The notes beneath the pieces were generated by a model. The model saw only the letters and a program-made list of their open reading frames with translations. It was not told the DNA's origin and made no database searches. A DNA stretch of 64,000 nt from Streptosporangiales bacterium. GTDB taxonomy: Bacteria > Actinomycetota > Actinomycetes > Streptosporangiales > WHST01. This document shows, in pieces, positions 8,418 through 16,979 of this stretch (within the stretch, counting starts at the first letter, position 1; every line of letters begins with the position of its first letter). Position numbers and translations under genes: made by a program. The DNA is taken from the NCBI GenBank assembly GCA_009379825.1, contig WHTA01000018.1, forward strand, positions 1 to 64,000. The letters are read 5' to 3'.

Positions 8418-9407
8418 GTGCTGCGAGTACCGAAGGTGCCGAGAGTGGTCGTACCTTTGCTGACTGCGGCACTGACTGCACTATCCGTGTCCGCATGTGC
8501 GGACGGGCCGCAGCCGCGACCGTCGAGACCGTCGGCCGACCCGCCTCGCTTCGCCCCCTACGTCGACGTCACCATGCGCGAGCCTGCACTGAGCGACGTG
8601 GCGGAGGCGACGGAGCAGCGGGCGTTCACGCTCGCGTTCATCCTGGCCGATGGCCGCCGCTGTGAGCCGACGTGGGGGAACGCCCATCCGCTCGACGACC
8701 GCGAGATCCTCGGTGAGGTGGCGGCGTTGCGGGCAGCGGGTGGGGAGGTCGTCGTCTCGTCCGGGGGAGCGGACGGGCCGTACCTGGAGAACGCGTGCGA
8801 CGGTGCCGGTGCGCTGCGGAGCGCGTACGAGCAGGCGCTCGACGCGGTGCGGTCGAACCACCTGGACGTCGACCTGGAGGCCGACGTGCCGATGGGGCGG
8901 GTCGGCACCGCGCTGCGCGGGCTGCAGCGCAGCCGGGGCACGAGCATCACCCTCACGCTGCCGGTGCAGGACCAGCGAACCGGACTCACCTCGAGCGCCA
9001 TGGCCGTCCTGCACGGCGCGGCGCGGCACCGCCTGGACGTGACGGTCAACGCGATGGTGATGAACTTCGGTCACACCGGCGACTGGGGGAACGCGATGAC
9101 GGATGCCGCGGAAGCCGTCGTCGGGCAGCTCGAGACCGTCTGGCCCGGCAAGGGCGCCGCCGAGATCCGCCGGATGCTGGGGTTGACGCCGATGATCGGC
9201 CGCAACGACAGCGGCATGATCACCACATTGCGTGACGCGCGGACACTGCTCGCGTTCGCGCGGTCCGAGCGCATCGGCTTCCTCGCGTTCTGGTCGGTAG
9301 CGAGGGACAACGGCTCGTGTCGGGCCAGGCGAGCGGTCAGCACCTGCAGTGGCGTACCGCAGCGCGACTACGCCTTCACCGCGACCTTCAAGCGCTTCGC
9401 GTCGTGA
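8418..9407 (+). CDS. GH18-like (chitinase-type) lipoprotein
   Basis: The N-terminus is a lipoprotein signal ending in the lipobox LSVSAC. The rest resembles bacterial chitinase-like barrels. LDVDLEADV sits where GH18 enzymes have D-G-x-D-x-D-x-E, keeping the last Asp and the catalytic Glu but shortening the motif. ITLTLPV, MVMNFGHTGDW and GFLAFWSVARDN match the later barrel strands. About 329 residues, exported and lipid-anchored. GTG 8418 has AGGAGA eight bases upstream. Lying divergently from the deacetylase-glycosyltransferase operon, it may trim or bind the same amino-sugar polymer. Confidence 0.75.
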   Translation: MLRVPKVPRVVVPLLTAALTALSVSACADGPQPRPSRPSADPPRFAPYVDVTMREPALSDVAEATEQRAFTLAFILADGRRCEPTWGNAHPLDDREILGEVAALRAAGGEVVVSSGGADGPYLENACDGAGALRSAYEQALDAVRSNHLDVDLEADVPMGRVGTALRGLQRSRGTSITLTLPVQDQRTGLTSSAMAVLHGAARHRLDVTVNAMVMNFGHTGDWGNAMTDAAEAVVGQLETVWPGKGAAEIRRMLGLTPMIGRNDSGMITTLRDARTLLAFARSERIGFLAFWSVARDNGSCRARRAVSTCSGVPQRDYAFTATFKRFAS

Positions 9408-9416
9408 CCGCCGCGG

Positions 9417-9719
9417 TCAGGTGTCCGACACCGGCCAGATCTCCGGGGCGTAGCGCACCGTGACGATGAAGTGCTCCTGCGGATCCTCGTCGTACAGCCG
9501 GATGCTCGTCCATGGGTACGGCGTAGTGCCGTGCACCATGTACGCAACATGCAGTCCCTTGTCCGATATCCGGTCGATCAGCTCGGAGACCGTCACTGAG
9601 GCCGGTTTCGTCGCCCGTACCTTGAGTTGCATCGTCCGACTGCTGCCGGACTCGTGCAGCCATAGGCCGTCGACGTCTTCGATTGCCGCGGTAACCCGCG
9701 GAAGAATCTCGCCTGGCAT
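9417..9719 (-). CDS. Small uncharacterised protein, paralogue of 2790-3164
   Basis: A 100-residue soluble protein. From VSELIDRIS through HVAYMVHGTTPYPWTSIRLY to HFIVTV it follows the second half of the protein at 2790-3164, with the VHGxxPxPWTxxRxY core intact and an alternating strand pattern. I do not recognise the family. It is convergent to the GH18-like gene, with only 9 bases between stops, and stands alone on its strand. Having two copies within 7 kb suggests a small actinobacterial family with locus-specific partners. Confidence 0.6.
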   Translation of the reverse strand: MPGEILPRVTAAIEDVDGLWLHESGSSRTMQLKVRATKPASVTVSELIDRISDKGLHVAYMVHGTTPYPWTSIRLYDEDPQEHFIVTVRYAPEIWPVSDT

Positions 9720-9855
9720 TCGTGGGCCCCAGAATTCGTCCAGTCGGCGGCGTCGCGGCAGGGACTTACAATCTGCCCCGCGGGGGAGCCAGGTGGAGGA
9801 GAACGCGGCAAGGCGGAACGCTCGGTGAGCACGAACACCACTCGTAGCGACCGAC

Positions 9856-10632
9856 TCACGGTATGGCTCGACGACCGCCGGTGGCGATGTGCACGTCGGT
9901 GAGACTGCGCACGACCACGTCGGCGCCGCATCCCCGTAGCTCGGTACCGGCCACGCCGCTGCGGTCGACGCCGACCACGAGGCCGAAGTCGAGCTGGCGC
10001 GCCGCCCGGACGTGCTCGGGCGTCGCCGAGACCGCGGCGACCGCGGCGGGCGGCAGACCGAGCTGGCCGAGGTGGTCGAGCGCCGCCGTCAGCAGCCCCG
10101 ACGGTGACCGCAGTCCGGCCACCTCGATGTCGAACAGCTCACCGAGGCCGGTGGCTCGCACGATCGCCTGCCCCAGCCGGTCGGAAGGCGCGGCGACGAG
10201 TTGGCAGCCGCGGTCGCGCAGCTCGCGAAGGAACCGCACGGTCGACGGATACGGGATCACGTGGCGGCGCTGCAACTGGGACGCCAGGTAGCGGTCCTTG
10301 AGCTCGCCGAGCCGTTCTGTGACGTGTCGCCCGGCGGTGTCACGGTCGTCGGACGTGAGCGGGATCCCGCGGGAGGCGAGGAAGCTGCGGATCCCGTCCG
10401 CGGACGGTCTGCCGGCGAGGTGGGCGAGGTAGTCGCCGCCCATGTCGAACGGGCGGTAGCTGGCGCGCTGTCTGCCGGCCCGCGCCCGTAGGAACGAGTC
10501 GAGAACCCCCTTCCAGGCCTCAGCGTGGATCCGCTGGGTGTCGGTCACCACGCTGTCGACGTCGACGACGACCGCTTCGACGTTGGTGTCGGTCGCAGGG
10601 ACGTGTTCGTCGGTGCCGTCAGTGACGGTCAC
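9856..10632 (-). CDS. HAD-superfamily hydrolase, beta-phosphoglucomutase-like
   Basis: About 258 residues. Motif I is VVVDVDSVVTDT, with nucleophile Asp and acid/base Asp in D-x-D-x-x-x-T. The helical cap contains the MGGDYLAHLAGRPSADGI block, close to the substrate-specificity loop of beta-phosphoglucomutase-like HADs, which are often linked to trehalose or maltose phosphorylases. A motif II-like Ser (AAPSDR) and late acidic segment (VVGVDRSG) follow. GTG 10632 has GGAG upstream and overlaps the preceding coiled-coil gene by 14 bases. No sugar phosphorylase is adjacent, so substrate is open. Confidence 0.7.
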   Translation of the reverse strand: MTVTDGTDEHVPATDTNVEAVVVDVDSVVTDTQRIHAEAWKGVLDSFLRARAGRQRASYRPFDMGGDYLAHLAGRPSADGIRSFLASRGIPLTSDDRDTAGRHVTERLGELKDRYLASQLQRRHVIPYPSTVRFLRELRDRGCQLVAAPSDRLGQAIVRATGLGELFDIEVAGLRSPSGLLTAALDHLGQLGLPPAAVAAVSATPEHVRAARQLDFGLVVGVDRSGVAGTELRGCGADVVVRSLTDVHIATGGRRAIP

Positions 10633-10816
10633 GCACTGCTCCGCGGCGGCTCGCGATGTCGGCGACCTGCCGGCTCTCGCGTCGGCTGGACAACTCCTCC
10701 TGCAGGGCGGTGACGGCGTCGTTGAGCGTCTCGATCCGCAGTTCGAGCGCGCGTATGCGGTCCTCGAGCGCCGCTGCGGGCGGTCGCTGGTATTCGGGAC
10801 CGATCTGTCTGGACAC
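10619..10816 (-). CDS. Small coiled-coil protein
   Basis: A 65-residue frame whose middle, ALEDRIRALELRIETLNDAV, is a clear leucine-heptad coiled coil continuing into TALQEELSSRR. No domain family is recognised. It overlaps the start of the HAD hydrolase gene by 14 bases, typical of coupled genes. The GTG start is uncertain because spacing to GAAGG is too short; the frame stays open upstream into sequence antisense to the stress-protein gene, which is unlikely to be coding. Confidence 0.45.
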   Translation of the reverse strand: MSRQIGPEYQRPPAAALEDRIRALELRIETLNDAVTALQEELSSRRESRQVADIASRRGAVRDRH

Positions 10817-10937
10817 ACCTTCAGTGCATCCCGGCCGGCGACCGCTGCACAGGGGCGTAGGTCCCGACCTGGTGGGCCGCGCGCCTCTGCCTGCCGCCCG
10901 TCGCACGGGCGACGCTCTGGGGAGGAGGGGATGCATC

Positions 10938-11378
10938 ATGAGCGGTGCGAAGAACCCGCGGATCGTCGTCGGTGTGGACGGTTCCGAGCCGTCGAAGGAG
11001 GCGTTGCGCTGGGCCGCCCGGCAGGCGGCGCTGGTCGGAACAGACCTGGACGCCGTCGTCGCGTGGGCGTACCCGGAGATGTACTGGGGGTGGGCGCCCG
11101 GCGAGGGTGTTGCGCCACTACGGGAACAGGCGGCTACCACGCTGGCGAAGAGGGTCGAGGAGGTGCTCGGCAGCGCATCGGCCGTCGAGGCGCGCCAGCG
11201 GGTGTTGCGTGCCGAGCCGGCTACGGCGCTGCTGGAGTCCTCGGCGGGGGCGGACCTGCTGGTCGTCGGCAACCGTGGGCACGGCGCGTTCTTCGGTGCA
11301 CTGCTCGGGTCGGTGAGCTACCGGTGTGTGCACCACGCGACCTGCCCGGTGGTCGTGGTCCACGGACACCGCGAGTGA
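10938..11378 (+). CDS. Universal stress protein (UspA family)
   Basis: A single Usp domain of 146 residues: N-terminal IVVGVDGSEPSKEALRWA and the C-terminal ATP-binding signature GNRGHGAFFGALLGSVS (G-x2-G-x9-G-S type), ending in CPVVVVHG. It is therefore of the nucleotide-binding class. ATG 10938 is chosen over ATG 10931 because GGAGGAGGGG ends seven bases before it. The site-2 protease gene follows after about 60 bases. Universal stress proteins and CBS-containing proteases often cluster in actinobacterial dormancy or hypoxia loci. Confidence 0.9.
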   Translation: MSGAKNPRIVVGVDGSEPSKEALRWAARQAALVGTDLDAVVAWAYPEMYWGWAPGEGVAPLREQAATTLAKRVEEVLGSASAVEARQRVLRAEPATALLESSAGADLLVVGNRGHGAFFGALLGSVSYRCVHHATCPVVVVHGHRE

Positions 11379-11436
11379 GGCGGCTGCGGCTGCAGCTGTG
11401 AGCAGCGCGAGCAAGACTGGAGTCGAGGGGGTCGCG

Positions 11437-12581
11437 ATGAAGCAGAGCCTTCGGCTCGGCCGGGTCGCCGGGATCCCTGTGGGTGTGCACTGGTCGGTGG
11501 TCGTGATCACGGCGCTGATCGCTGGGGTCCTCGGCGCGTCGGTGCTGCCCGCGGCGGCGCCGGGCACTCCGTCGGCGGTTTACGTGCTCGTCGCGGTGCC
11601 CACCGCTGTCCTGTTCCTCGCTTCATTGCTCGCCCACGAGCTCGCGCACGCTCTGGTCGCCCACCGCAAGGGCATGAGCGTGCGGTCGATCACGCTGTGG
11701 ATGCTCGGCGGCGTCGCCGAGCTGGAGGACGAACCGCCCAGCCCGCGCGCGGACCTGGCGATCGCCATCGCCGGCCCGCTCACCAGCGTCGCCGTCGGCA
11801 GCACGTTCCTCGCCGCGGCGTGGGGCGCGAACGCGCTGGGTGCGCCGGGCATCGTCACATGGCGCTGTTGTGGACCGGTCTGATGAACGTGCTCCTCGGC
11901 GTTTTCAACCTGCTGCCCGGGGCGCCGCTCGACGGTGGCCGCGTGCTGCGCGCGGTGCTCTGGCGGGTCCAGGGCGACCGCGCCCGCGCCGCCCGTACGG
12001 CCACCACGGCCGGCACGGTAACCGGCGTCGTGCTGGTTGGTCTCGGCGTGCTCGAGCTGGCCGTCGTGGGCCGGTTGGACGGGTTGTGGCTGATGCTCAT
12101 CGGCTGGTTCCTGGTGCAGGCCGCGGGCACGGAGCAGCGGGCGATCGGCGTCCGCAGCGCGGCCGCGGGAGCGGTCGCCGGCGACGTGATGACGCCCCAT
12201 CCCGAGGTGGCGGCCGCGTGGCACACGGTGCGCGCGTTCGCGACCGTGGCCACCAGGTCGCGGCAGGCGGTCTTCCCCGTGGTCGGTTTCAGCGGCGAAC
12301 CACAGGGTGTCGTCACCCTCGAGCTGCTGGCCCGGCTACCCGCCCAACGCGCCTACGATCGCATCGACGCGGTGGCGGTCACCCTGGCACCTGAGCACAC
12401 CGTGGCCCCGGACACCCCGGTGGCATCGTTGGTCGGCCGCCCGCCCCTGGCGGGAGCACTGGTCGCGGTAGTCGTCGACGCCGGCGTACTCGTCGGCATC
12501 ATCACCACCGACGACCTCCGGCGCTTCGTGCACCTACGCCAGCTGCAACGCCTGGCGACCCCTGCGCCCGTACCGGTCTAG
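11437..12581 (+). pseudogene. Site-2 protease (M50) with CBS-type tail, frameshifted
   Basis: An integral membrane zinc protease of the Rip/SpoIVFB group. HELAH (zinc ligands and catalytic Glu) lies in the second helix, and the third ligand motif is NLLPGAPLDGGR. A C-terminal pair of CBS-like modules (DVMTPHPEVAAAW; VGIITTDDLRRFV) would bind nucleotides. Coding changes frame at about 11855-11860: GTCACATGG would need one more C (GTCACCATGG) to join GAPGIVT to MALLWTGLMNVLLG. Restored length is about 381 residues. As written the protein stops at 11883, before the third zinc ligand, and would be inactive. Confidence 0.8.
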
Positions 12582-13213
12582 TCGCCGCCGGTTACGAACC
12601 AGATGCCTACCGCGGGCTCGGTGCCGTCGTTGCGGTAGCGGTGCGGCGTGGTCGACGGGAACGAGACGGAGTCGCCGGGGTGCAGTTGGTACTCCTCGAA
12701 GCCGACGGTCACGGTCAGCTCGCCGCTGGTCAGGTGGCCGTACTCGGTGCCGGGGTGCCGCATCAGCCGGCCGGTGCTCGACGACGTACCGCCGGGCTCG
12801 TAGGTGATGCGCAGGAAGTCGACGTGGGTGCTCGGGAGGTGCCCGAGCCGCTCCCAGGTGACCCCGGAGTCGAGCTGCAGCGCCTGCCGGTCGGCGCGGG
12901 TGACGAGCGGCCCGAGGCGCTCGCCGCGGTGCGTCGCCAGCGCTTCCAGTACGGTCGTGGGCGCGGCGGCAGGGCCGGCCGGTGCAGCAACCGGTTGGTC
13001 CGGCGGGTCGAAGACGTCCTCGATGGAGATGCCGAGCGCGCTGGTGATCGCGTAGAGGGTGCTGACCGACGGTTGGCTCTTGCCCGTCTCGATCTGGGAG
13101 ATCAGGCTCGCCGAGACGCCGAGGTCCCGCGCGAGGCTGCGGACGCTGATGCCGCGGCGCAGCCGCTCCTCGCGGAGCCGCTCGCCGACGTACGGCACAG
13201 GGGCTGGGGCCAC
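12578..13213 (-). CDS. XRE-family regulator with C-terminal cupin sensor domain
   Basis: Residues 1-70 form a helix-turn-helix of the XRE type (RSLARDLGVSASLISQIETG, SQPSVSTLYAI). After a Pro/Ala linker comes a cupin (RHPGTEYGHLTSGELTVTVG, LHPGDSVSFPSTTPHRY). This is the layout of PuuR/SutR-like repressors that sense small acids or amines. GTG 13213 has a strong GGAGG seven bases ahead. It is transcribed away from the M24-amidohydrolase-bicupin operon, with a shared 122-base promoter region, so it is the likely regulator of that operon. Confidence 0.85.
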   Translation of the reverse strand: MAPAPVPYVGERLREERLRRGISVRSLARDLGVSASLISQIETGKSQPSVSTLYAITSALGISIEDVFDPPDQPVAAPAGPAAAPTTVLEALATHRGERLGPLVTRADRQALQLDSGVTWERLGHLPSTHVDFLRITYEPGGTSSSTGRLMRHPGTEYGHLTSGELTVTVGFEEYQLHPGDSVSFPSTTPHRYRNDGTEPAVGIWFVTGGD

Positions 13214-13266
13214 GTGGTCACCTCCTCGACAGAGCGTACAGGTATAGCGCACAGATGGTTGTTCAG

Positions 13267-13302
13267 TATTGCTTGACACCCACCCCAACTGTTGCTTGAC
13301 TC
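13267..13302 (+). promoter_or_regulatory. Tandem operator-like repeats and -35 box of the M24 operon
   Basis: Two copies of a 13-mer, TATTGCTTGACAC (13267-13279) and TGTTGCTTGACTC (13290-13302), match at 11 positions and are spaced 23 bases, about two helical turns. The first contains a perfect TTGACA (13273-13278). They lie between the divergent XRE-cupin regulator and the M24 gene, the expected place for that regulator to bind. Confidence 0.45.
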
Positions 13303-13335
13303 ACACGTGGGCTGCGTGACCAAGGACGGTGGCGT

Positions 13336-14652
13336 ATGGCGATTCGTACGTACGGGCCGAATGCGGTGGACTGGGAACAGCGGATCGACCTCGACCGGCT
13401 GCGCCAGGATCGGCTGGCCAGGTTGCGGGCCACACTCGAGTCGTCCTCGCTCGGCGCGGTGCTCGCCTTCGACTTCTCCAACATCCGCTACCTCACCGCG
13501 ACCCACATCGGCACGTGGGCGATGGACAAGTTGATCCGGTTCGCGGTGTTGCCGCGCGGCGGCGACCCGGTGCTCTGGGACTTCGGCTCCGCGGCGCGTC
13601 ACCACCAGCTGTTCAACCCCTGGCTCGACGGCGACAAGCGCGCCCGCGCCGGCATCTCCACGCTTCGCGGTGCGTTCCACCCGGACGCGGGCATCGCCGA
13701 GGAGGTGGCCAGGAAGGTGGCCGCCGTGCTCCGCGAGCACGACCTGGCGAACGAGCCGCTCGGCGTCGACCTGGCCGAGATGCCGATCCTCGCGGCGCTG
13801 CGGACGGAGGGGCTCGACGTCGTCGACGGACAGCAGGTGTTCCTCGAAGCCAGGCGGATCAAGACATCCGACGAGATCGCGCTGCTCACCCAGGCCTGCT
13901 CGATGGTGGACGCCGCGTACGAGGAGCTCTTCACGTTCCTGCGTCCCGGCGTACGCGAGAACGAGTGCGTCGGCCTGGTGAGCAAGGCGCTCTACGACCT
14001 CGGCAGCGAGTACGTCGAGGGTGTGAACGCGATCTCGGGGGAGCGTTGCGCCCCGCACCCGCACGTCTACAGCGACCGCGTGGTGCGGCCCGGCGACCCG
14101 GCGTTCTTCGACATCCTGCACAGCCACCTCGGCTACCGCACCTGCTACTACCGGTGCTTCGCGGTCGGCAGTGCGTCGCCGGCGATGCGCGACGCGTACG
14201 TGCGTTGCCGCGAGTACATGGACGCCGCGATCGCGGTGGTGCGGCCGGGCGCCACGACGGCCGACGTCGTCTCGCTGTGGCCACGCGCCGAGGAGTTCGG
14301 CTTCCCGGACGAGGAGGCGGCGTTCGCGCTGCAGTACGGCCACGGCGTCGGGCTGGCGATCTGGGAGAAGCCGATCTTCAGCCGGCTGGTGTCGCTCGAC
14401 CACCCGGAGACCCTCGAGGAGGGCATGGTCTTCGCGCTGGAGACGTACTGGCCGGCGGCGGACGGCTGGTCTGCGGCGCGGATCGAGGAAGAGGTCGTGG
14501 TCACCGCCGACGGGTGCGAGGTGATCACGAAGTTCCCCGCCGAGGACCTGCTCGTGGCGGGACAGCGGTACTGGTCGGTCGGCGGCGCGCTGCCGACGGT
14601 CCGCGAGTCGCAGTCGCACCTCAACACCGACCTCGGACGCGGTGCGCCGTGA
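13336..14652 (+). CDS. M24-fold hydrolase with altered metal site (creatinase/Xaa-Pro-like)
   Basis: An N-terminal creatinase-type domain is followed by a pita-bread catalytic domain, 438 residues in all. M24 peptidases bind two metals through D-D-H-E-E. Here Asp259 (FFDILH), His336 (GHGVGLA), Glu369 (FALETYW) and Glu384 (RIEEEV) are present. The second Asp, 11 residues after the first, is Cys270 (GYRTCYYRCF). The protein is thus unlikely to be a standard dimetal aminopeptidase. Creatinase and the DMSP lyase DddP show that this fold takes non-peptide substrates. It is first in a five-gene operon behind the XRE-cupin regulator. Confidence 0.75.
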   Translation: MAIRTYGPNAVDWEQRIDLDRLRQDRLARLRATLESSSLGAVLAFDFSNIRYLTATHIGTWAMDKLIRFAVLPRGGDPVLWDFGSAARHHQLFNPWLDGDKRARAGISTLRGAFHPDAGIAEEVARKVAAVLREHDLANEPLGVDLAEMPILAALRTEGLDVVDGQQVFLEARRIKTSDEIALLTQACSMVDAAYEELFTFLRPGVRENECVGLVSKALYDLGSEYVEGVNAISGERCAPHPHVYSDRVVRPGDPAFFDILHSHLGYRTCYYRCFAVGSASPAMRDAYVRCREYMDAAIAVVRPGATTADVVSLWPRAEEFGFPDEEAAFALQYGHGVGLAIWEKPIFSRLVSLDHPETLEEGMVFALETYWPAADGWSAARIEEEVVVTADGCEVITKFPAEDLLVAGQRYWSVGGALPTVRESQSHLNTDLGRGAP

Positions 14653-14719
14653 GCGCCGGCGCGGCACCCCAACTCGCCGCCTAGGCGGCTCCTCAGCCAC
14701 ACCGGAAGGGACCACACTC

Positions 14720-16075
14720 ATGGGCAAGCTCCTCCTCAAGGGCGGCACCGTCATCAGGGTGGACGAACGCGTCGGCGACCTCGCGCCGGGCGACGTGCTG
14801 ATCGAGGACGACCACATCGTCGCCGTCGAACCCAGCATCGAAGCGGACGCGGAGGTCGTGGACTGCACCGGGAAGATCGTCATCCCCGGCTTCGTCGACA
14901 CGCACAGGCACACCTGGGAAGCCGCCCTCCGCAACTGCGCGCCCGACGCCACGCTCGACGACTACTTCGTCGAGGTGCTCGACACGTTCGCGCCCGTGTA
15001 CCGGGCCGAGGACGTCTACGCCAGCAACCTCGCCGGCTCGCTGGAGTGCCTCGACGCCGGCATCACCACGCTCGTCGACTGGTCGCACATCAACAACACA
15101 CCCGACCACCCGGACGCGGCGATCCAGGCGTTGCAGGAGACCGGGATCAGGGCGCAGTACGCCTACGGCAGCGCCAACACGTCGCTGGAGAAGTACTGGT
15201 TCTTCAGCGCGGAGGCGGTGCCCGGCGACGACGTGCGCCGAGTGCGTGACAAGTACTTCTCGTCCGGGGACGGGCTGCTCACCATGGCGCTGGCCACCCG
15301 CGGCCCCGGCTTCTGCCAGGACCAGGTGGTGCAGAGCGAGTGGGGGCTGGCACGCGAGCTCGGCATCCCTATCACCGTCCACGTCGGGATGGGCAGGCTC
15401 GCCGGCAGGTACGCGATGGTCGAGCAGCTGGACCGGCTCGGGCTCCTCGGCCCGGACACCACGTACGTCCACTGCTGCTACTTCAGCGACCACGAGTGGA
15501 AGCGGGTGGCCGACACGGGTGGCACGGTCTCCATCGCCGCACAGGTCGAACTGCAGATGGGTCACGGCTGGCCGCCGGTGAACAAGAGCTACCAGTTCGG
15601 CCTGCGTCCCAGCCTGTCCATCGACGTCGTCACCACCGTGCCGGGCGACATGTTCACCCAGATCCGCGCGGCGTTCGCAGCCGAGCGGGCACAGGTGAAC
15701 GCGACGTGCTGGCAGCAGGACGTCACCGTCCCCGACACGATGCTGACCGCGCGGCGGATGCTGAGCATGGCGACCAGCAACGGCGCCCACGTCGCCGGGC
15801 TCGAGGACCGCACCGGGTCACTCACCCCGGGGAAGCAGGCGGACGTCGTGGTCATCGACGCCACGGCGCTCAACGTCGCTCCCGTGCACGACCCGGCTGC
15901 CGCGGTGACGCTCTCGGCGGACGTTTCGAACGTCGAGCACGTGCTCGTCGACGGCGTGTTCCGCAAGCGCGACGGCAGGCTGCTCGCCGACGTCGGGCGC
16001 GCCCGCACCCTGGTCGAGAACGCACGCGACCACCTCGTCGAGTCGGTGGCGAAGGCGAAGGCCGCCGCCGGATGA
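14720..16075 (+). CDS. Amidohydrolase/deaminase of the cytosine deaminase-TrzN superfamily
   Basis: A metal-dependent beta/alpha barrel of 451 residues. VDTHRHTWE carries the first ligand pair H-x-H, and ITVHVGMGR and YVHCCYFSDHEW hold the later His residues. The C-terminus returns to the composite beta domain (LTPGKQADVVVIDATAL, VEHVLVDGVFRKRDG) typical of TrzN/AtzA and hydroxydechloroatrazine-type deaminases. ATG 14720 has GGAAGGGA ahead of it. The stop overlaps the next ATG (ATGA), tying it to the bicupin. Deamination or hydrolysis of an N-heterocycle or cyclic amide is the likely step. Confidence 0.8.
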   Translation: MGKLLLKGGTVIRVDERVGDLAPGDVLIEDDHIVAVEPSIEADAEVVDCTGKIVIPGFVDTHRHTWEAALRNCAPDATLDDYFVEVLDTFAPVYRAEDVYASNLAGSLECLDAGITTLVDWSHINNTPDHPDAAIQALQETGIRAQYAYGSANTSLEKYWFFSAEAVPGDDVRRVRDKYFSSGDGLLTMALATRGPGFCQDQVVQSEWGLARELGIPITVHVGMGRLAGRYAMVEQLDRLGLLGPDTTYVHCCYFSDHEWKRVADTGGTVSIAAQVELQMGHGWPPVNKSYQFGLRPSLSIDVVTTVPGDMFTQIRAAFAAERAQVNATCWQQDVTVPDTMLTARRMLSMATSNGAHVAGLEDRTGSLTPGKQADVVVIDATALNVAPVHDPAAAVTLSADVSNVEHVLVDGVFRKRDGRLLADVGRARTLVENARDHLVESVAKAKAAAG

Positions 16076-16979
16076 GCACGCACCATCTCGTCCGCCGAGA
16101 GACCGACGCCGTCTGGGCGCCCGCGGCCGGACCGCTTTCTGCGGCGACGGGTTACCGGGGCTGGTCGGTGGTGGACGCGACGAGCGCCGCCGTGCACACC
16201 GGGTTCGGCGTGGTGGCACTCGACCCCGGAGGCCGGTTGCCGGCACACGTCCACTCGTACGAGGAGAGCCTCTACGTCCTCGACGGCGAGGTGGTCGTGC
16301 AGACACCCGACGGTGCGGCGCTGCTCGGCGCCGGTGACTACGGCTGGATCCCGGTCGGTGTGCCGCACGCACTGCGCAACGCGGGCACCGGCGAGGTCCG
16401 CTGGGCGCGGATGTCCGCGCCCACGCCGCGGCCCGAGCACGACCTTGACACGTACGTCGTGCCCGAGCTGGTCGAGACCGACCCGGTGCGCGTGGACGCG
16501 CGGGACCCGCGCACCCGGCGGTACGGGCACATCGACCCGGCGAACATGGACCCTGCACTTCAGACGCAGGACCTGCTCGCGGTGTCGGCGAGCATGCGCA
16601 CAGCGCTGCTCGTGTACAGCGGCATCACGGTGAAGATGATGGTCGACTCCGACCTGGGGTCGGTGCTGTCCACGATGTTCATGGTGCAGTACGAGCCGGG
16701 CGGCATGGCGGGCGCGCACGACCACCCGTTCGAGGAGACCTACCTCATCCTCGACGGCTCGGTGGAGGCGACCTTCGACGGCACCTCGTACGTACTCGGC
16801 CCGGGTGACGTCGCGTGGGCCGGTGCCGGCAGCGTGCACTCGTTCCGCGCCGCCGGTGGCGGCTCGGTGCGGTGGCTGGAGACGCAGGCGCCGCAGCCAC
16901 CCGGCCCGCACTCGTACCGTTTCGCGCGCGCGACTGGGACTACCTGCGCGCGCGACTGGACGCAGGGAGCGCCACATGA
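16072..16979 (+). pseudogene. Bicupin protein, frameshifted near its 3' end
   Basis: Two cupin domains in tandem (PAHVHSYEESLYVLDGEVVV; AHDHPFEETYLILDGSVEAT), about 302 residues, in the manner of ureidoglycine aminohydrolase and other bicupins. The frame breaks in the GCGCGCGCG run at 16922-16931: one extra base (or two fewer) gives RFARDWDYLRARLDAGSAT and a stop at 16977-16979 that overlaps the next ATG. As written the frame has no stop and runs through the SDR gene in the wrong frame, then into the dehydrogenase gene in its own frame. A CG-repeat error in the assembly is the simplest explanation. Confidence 0.75.
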
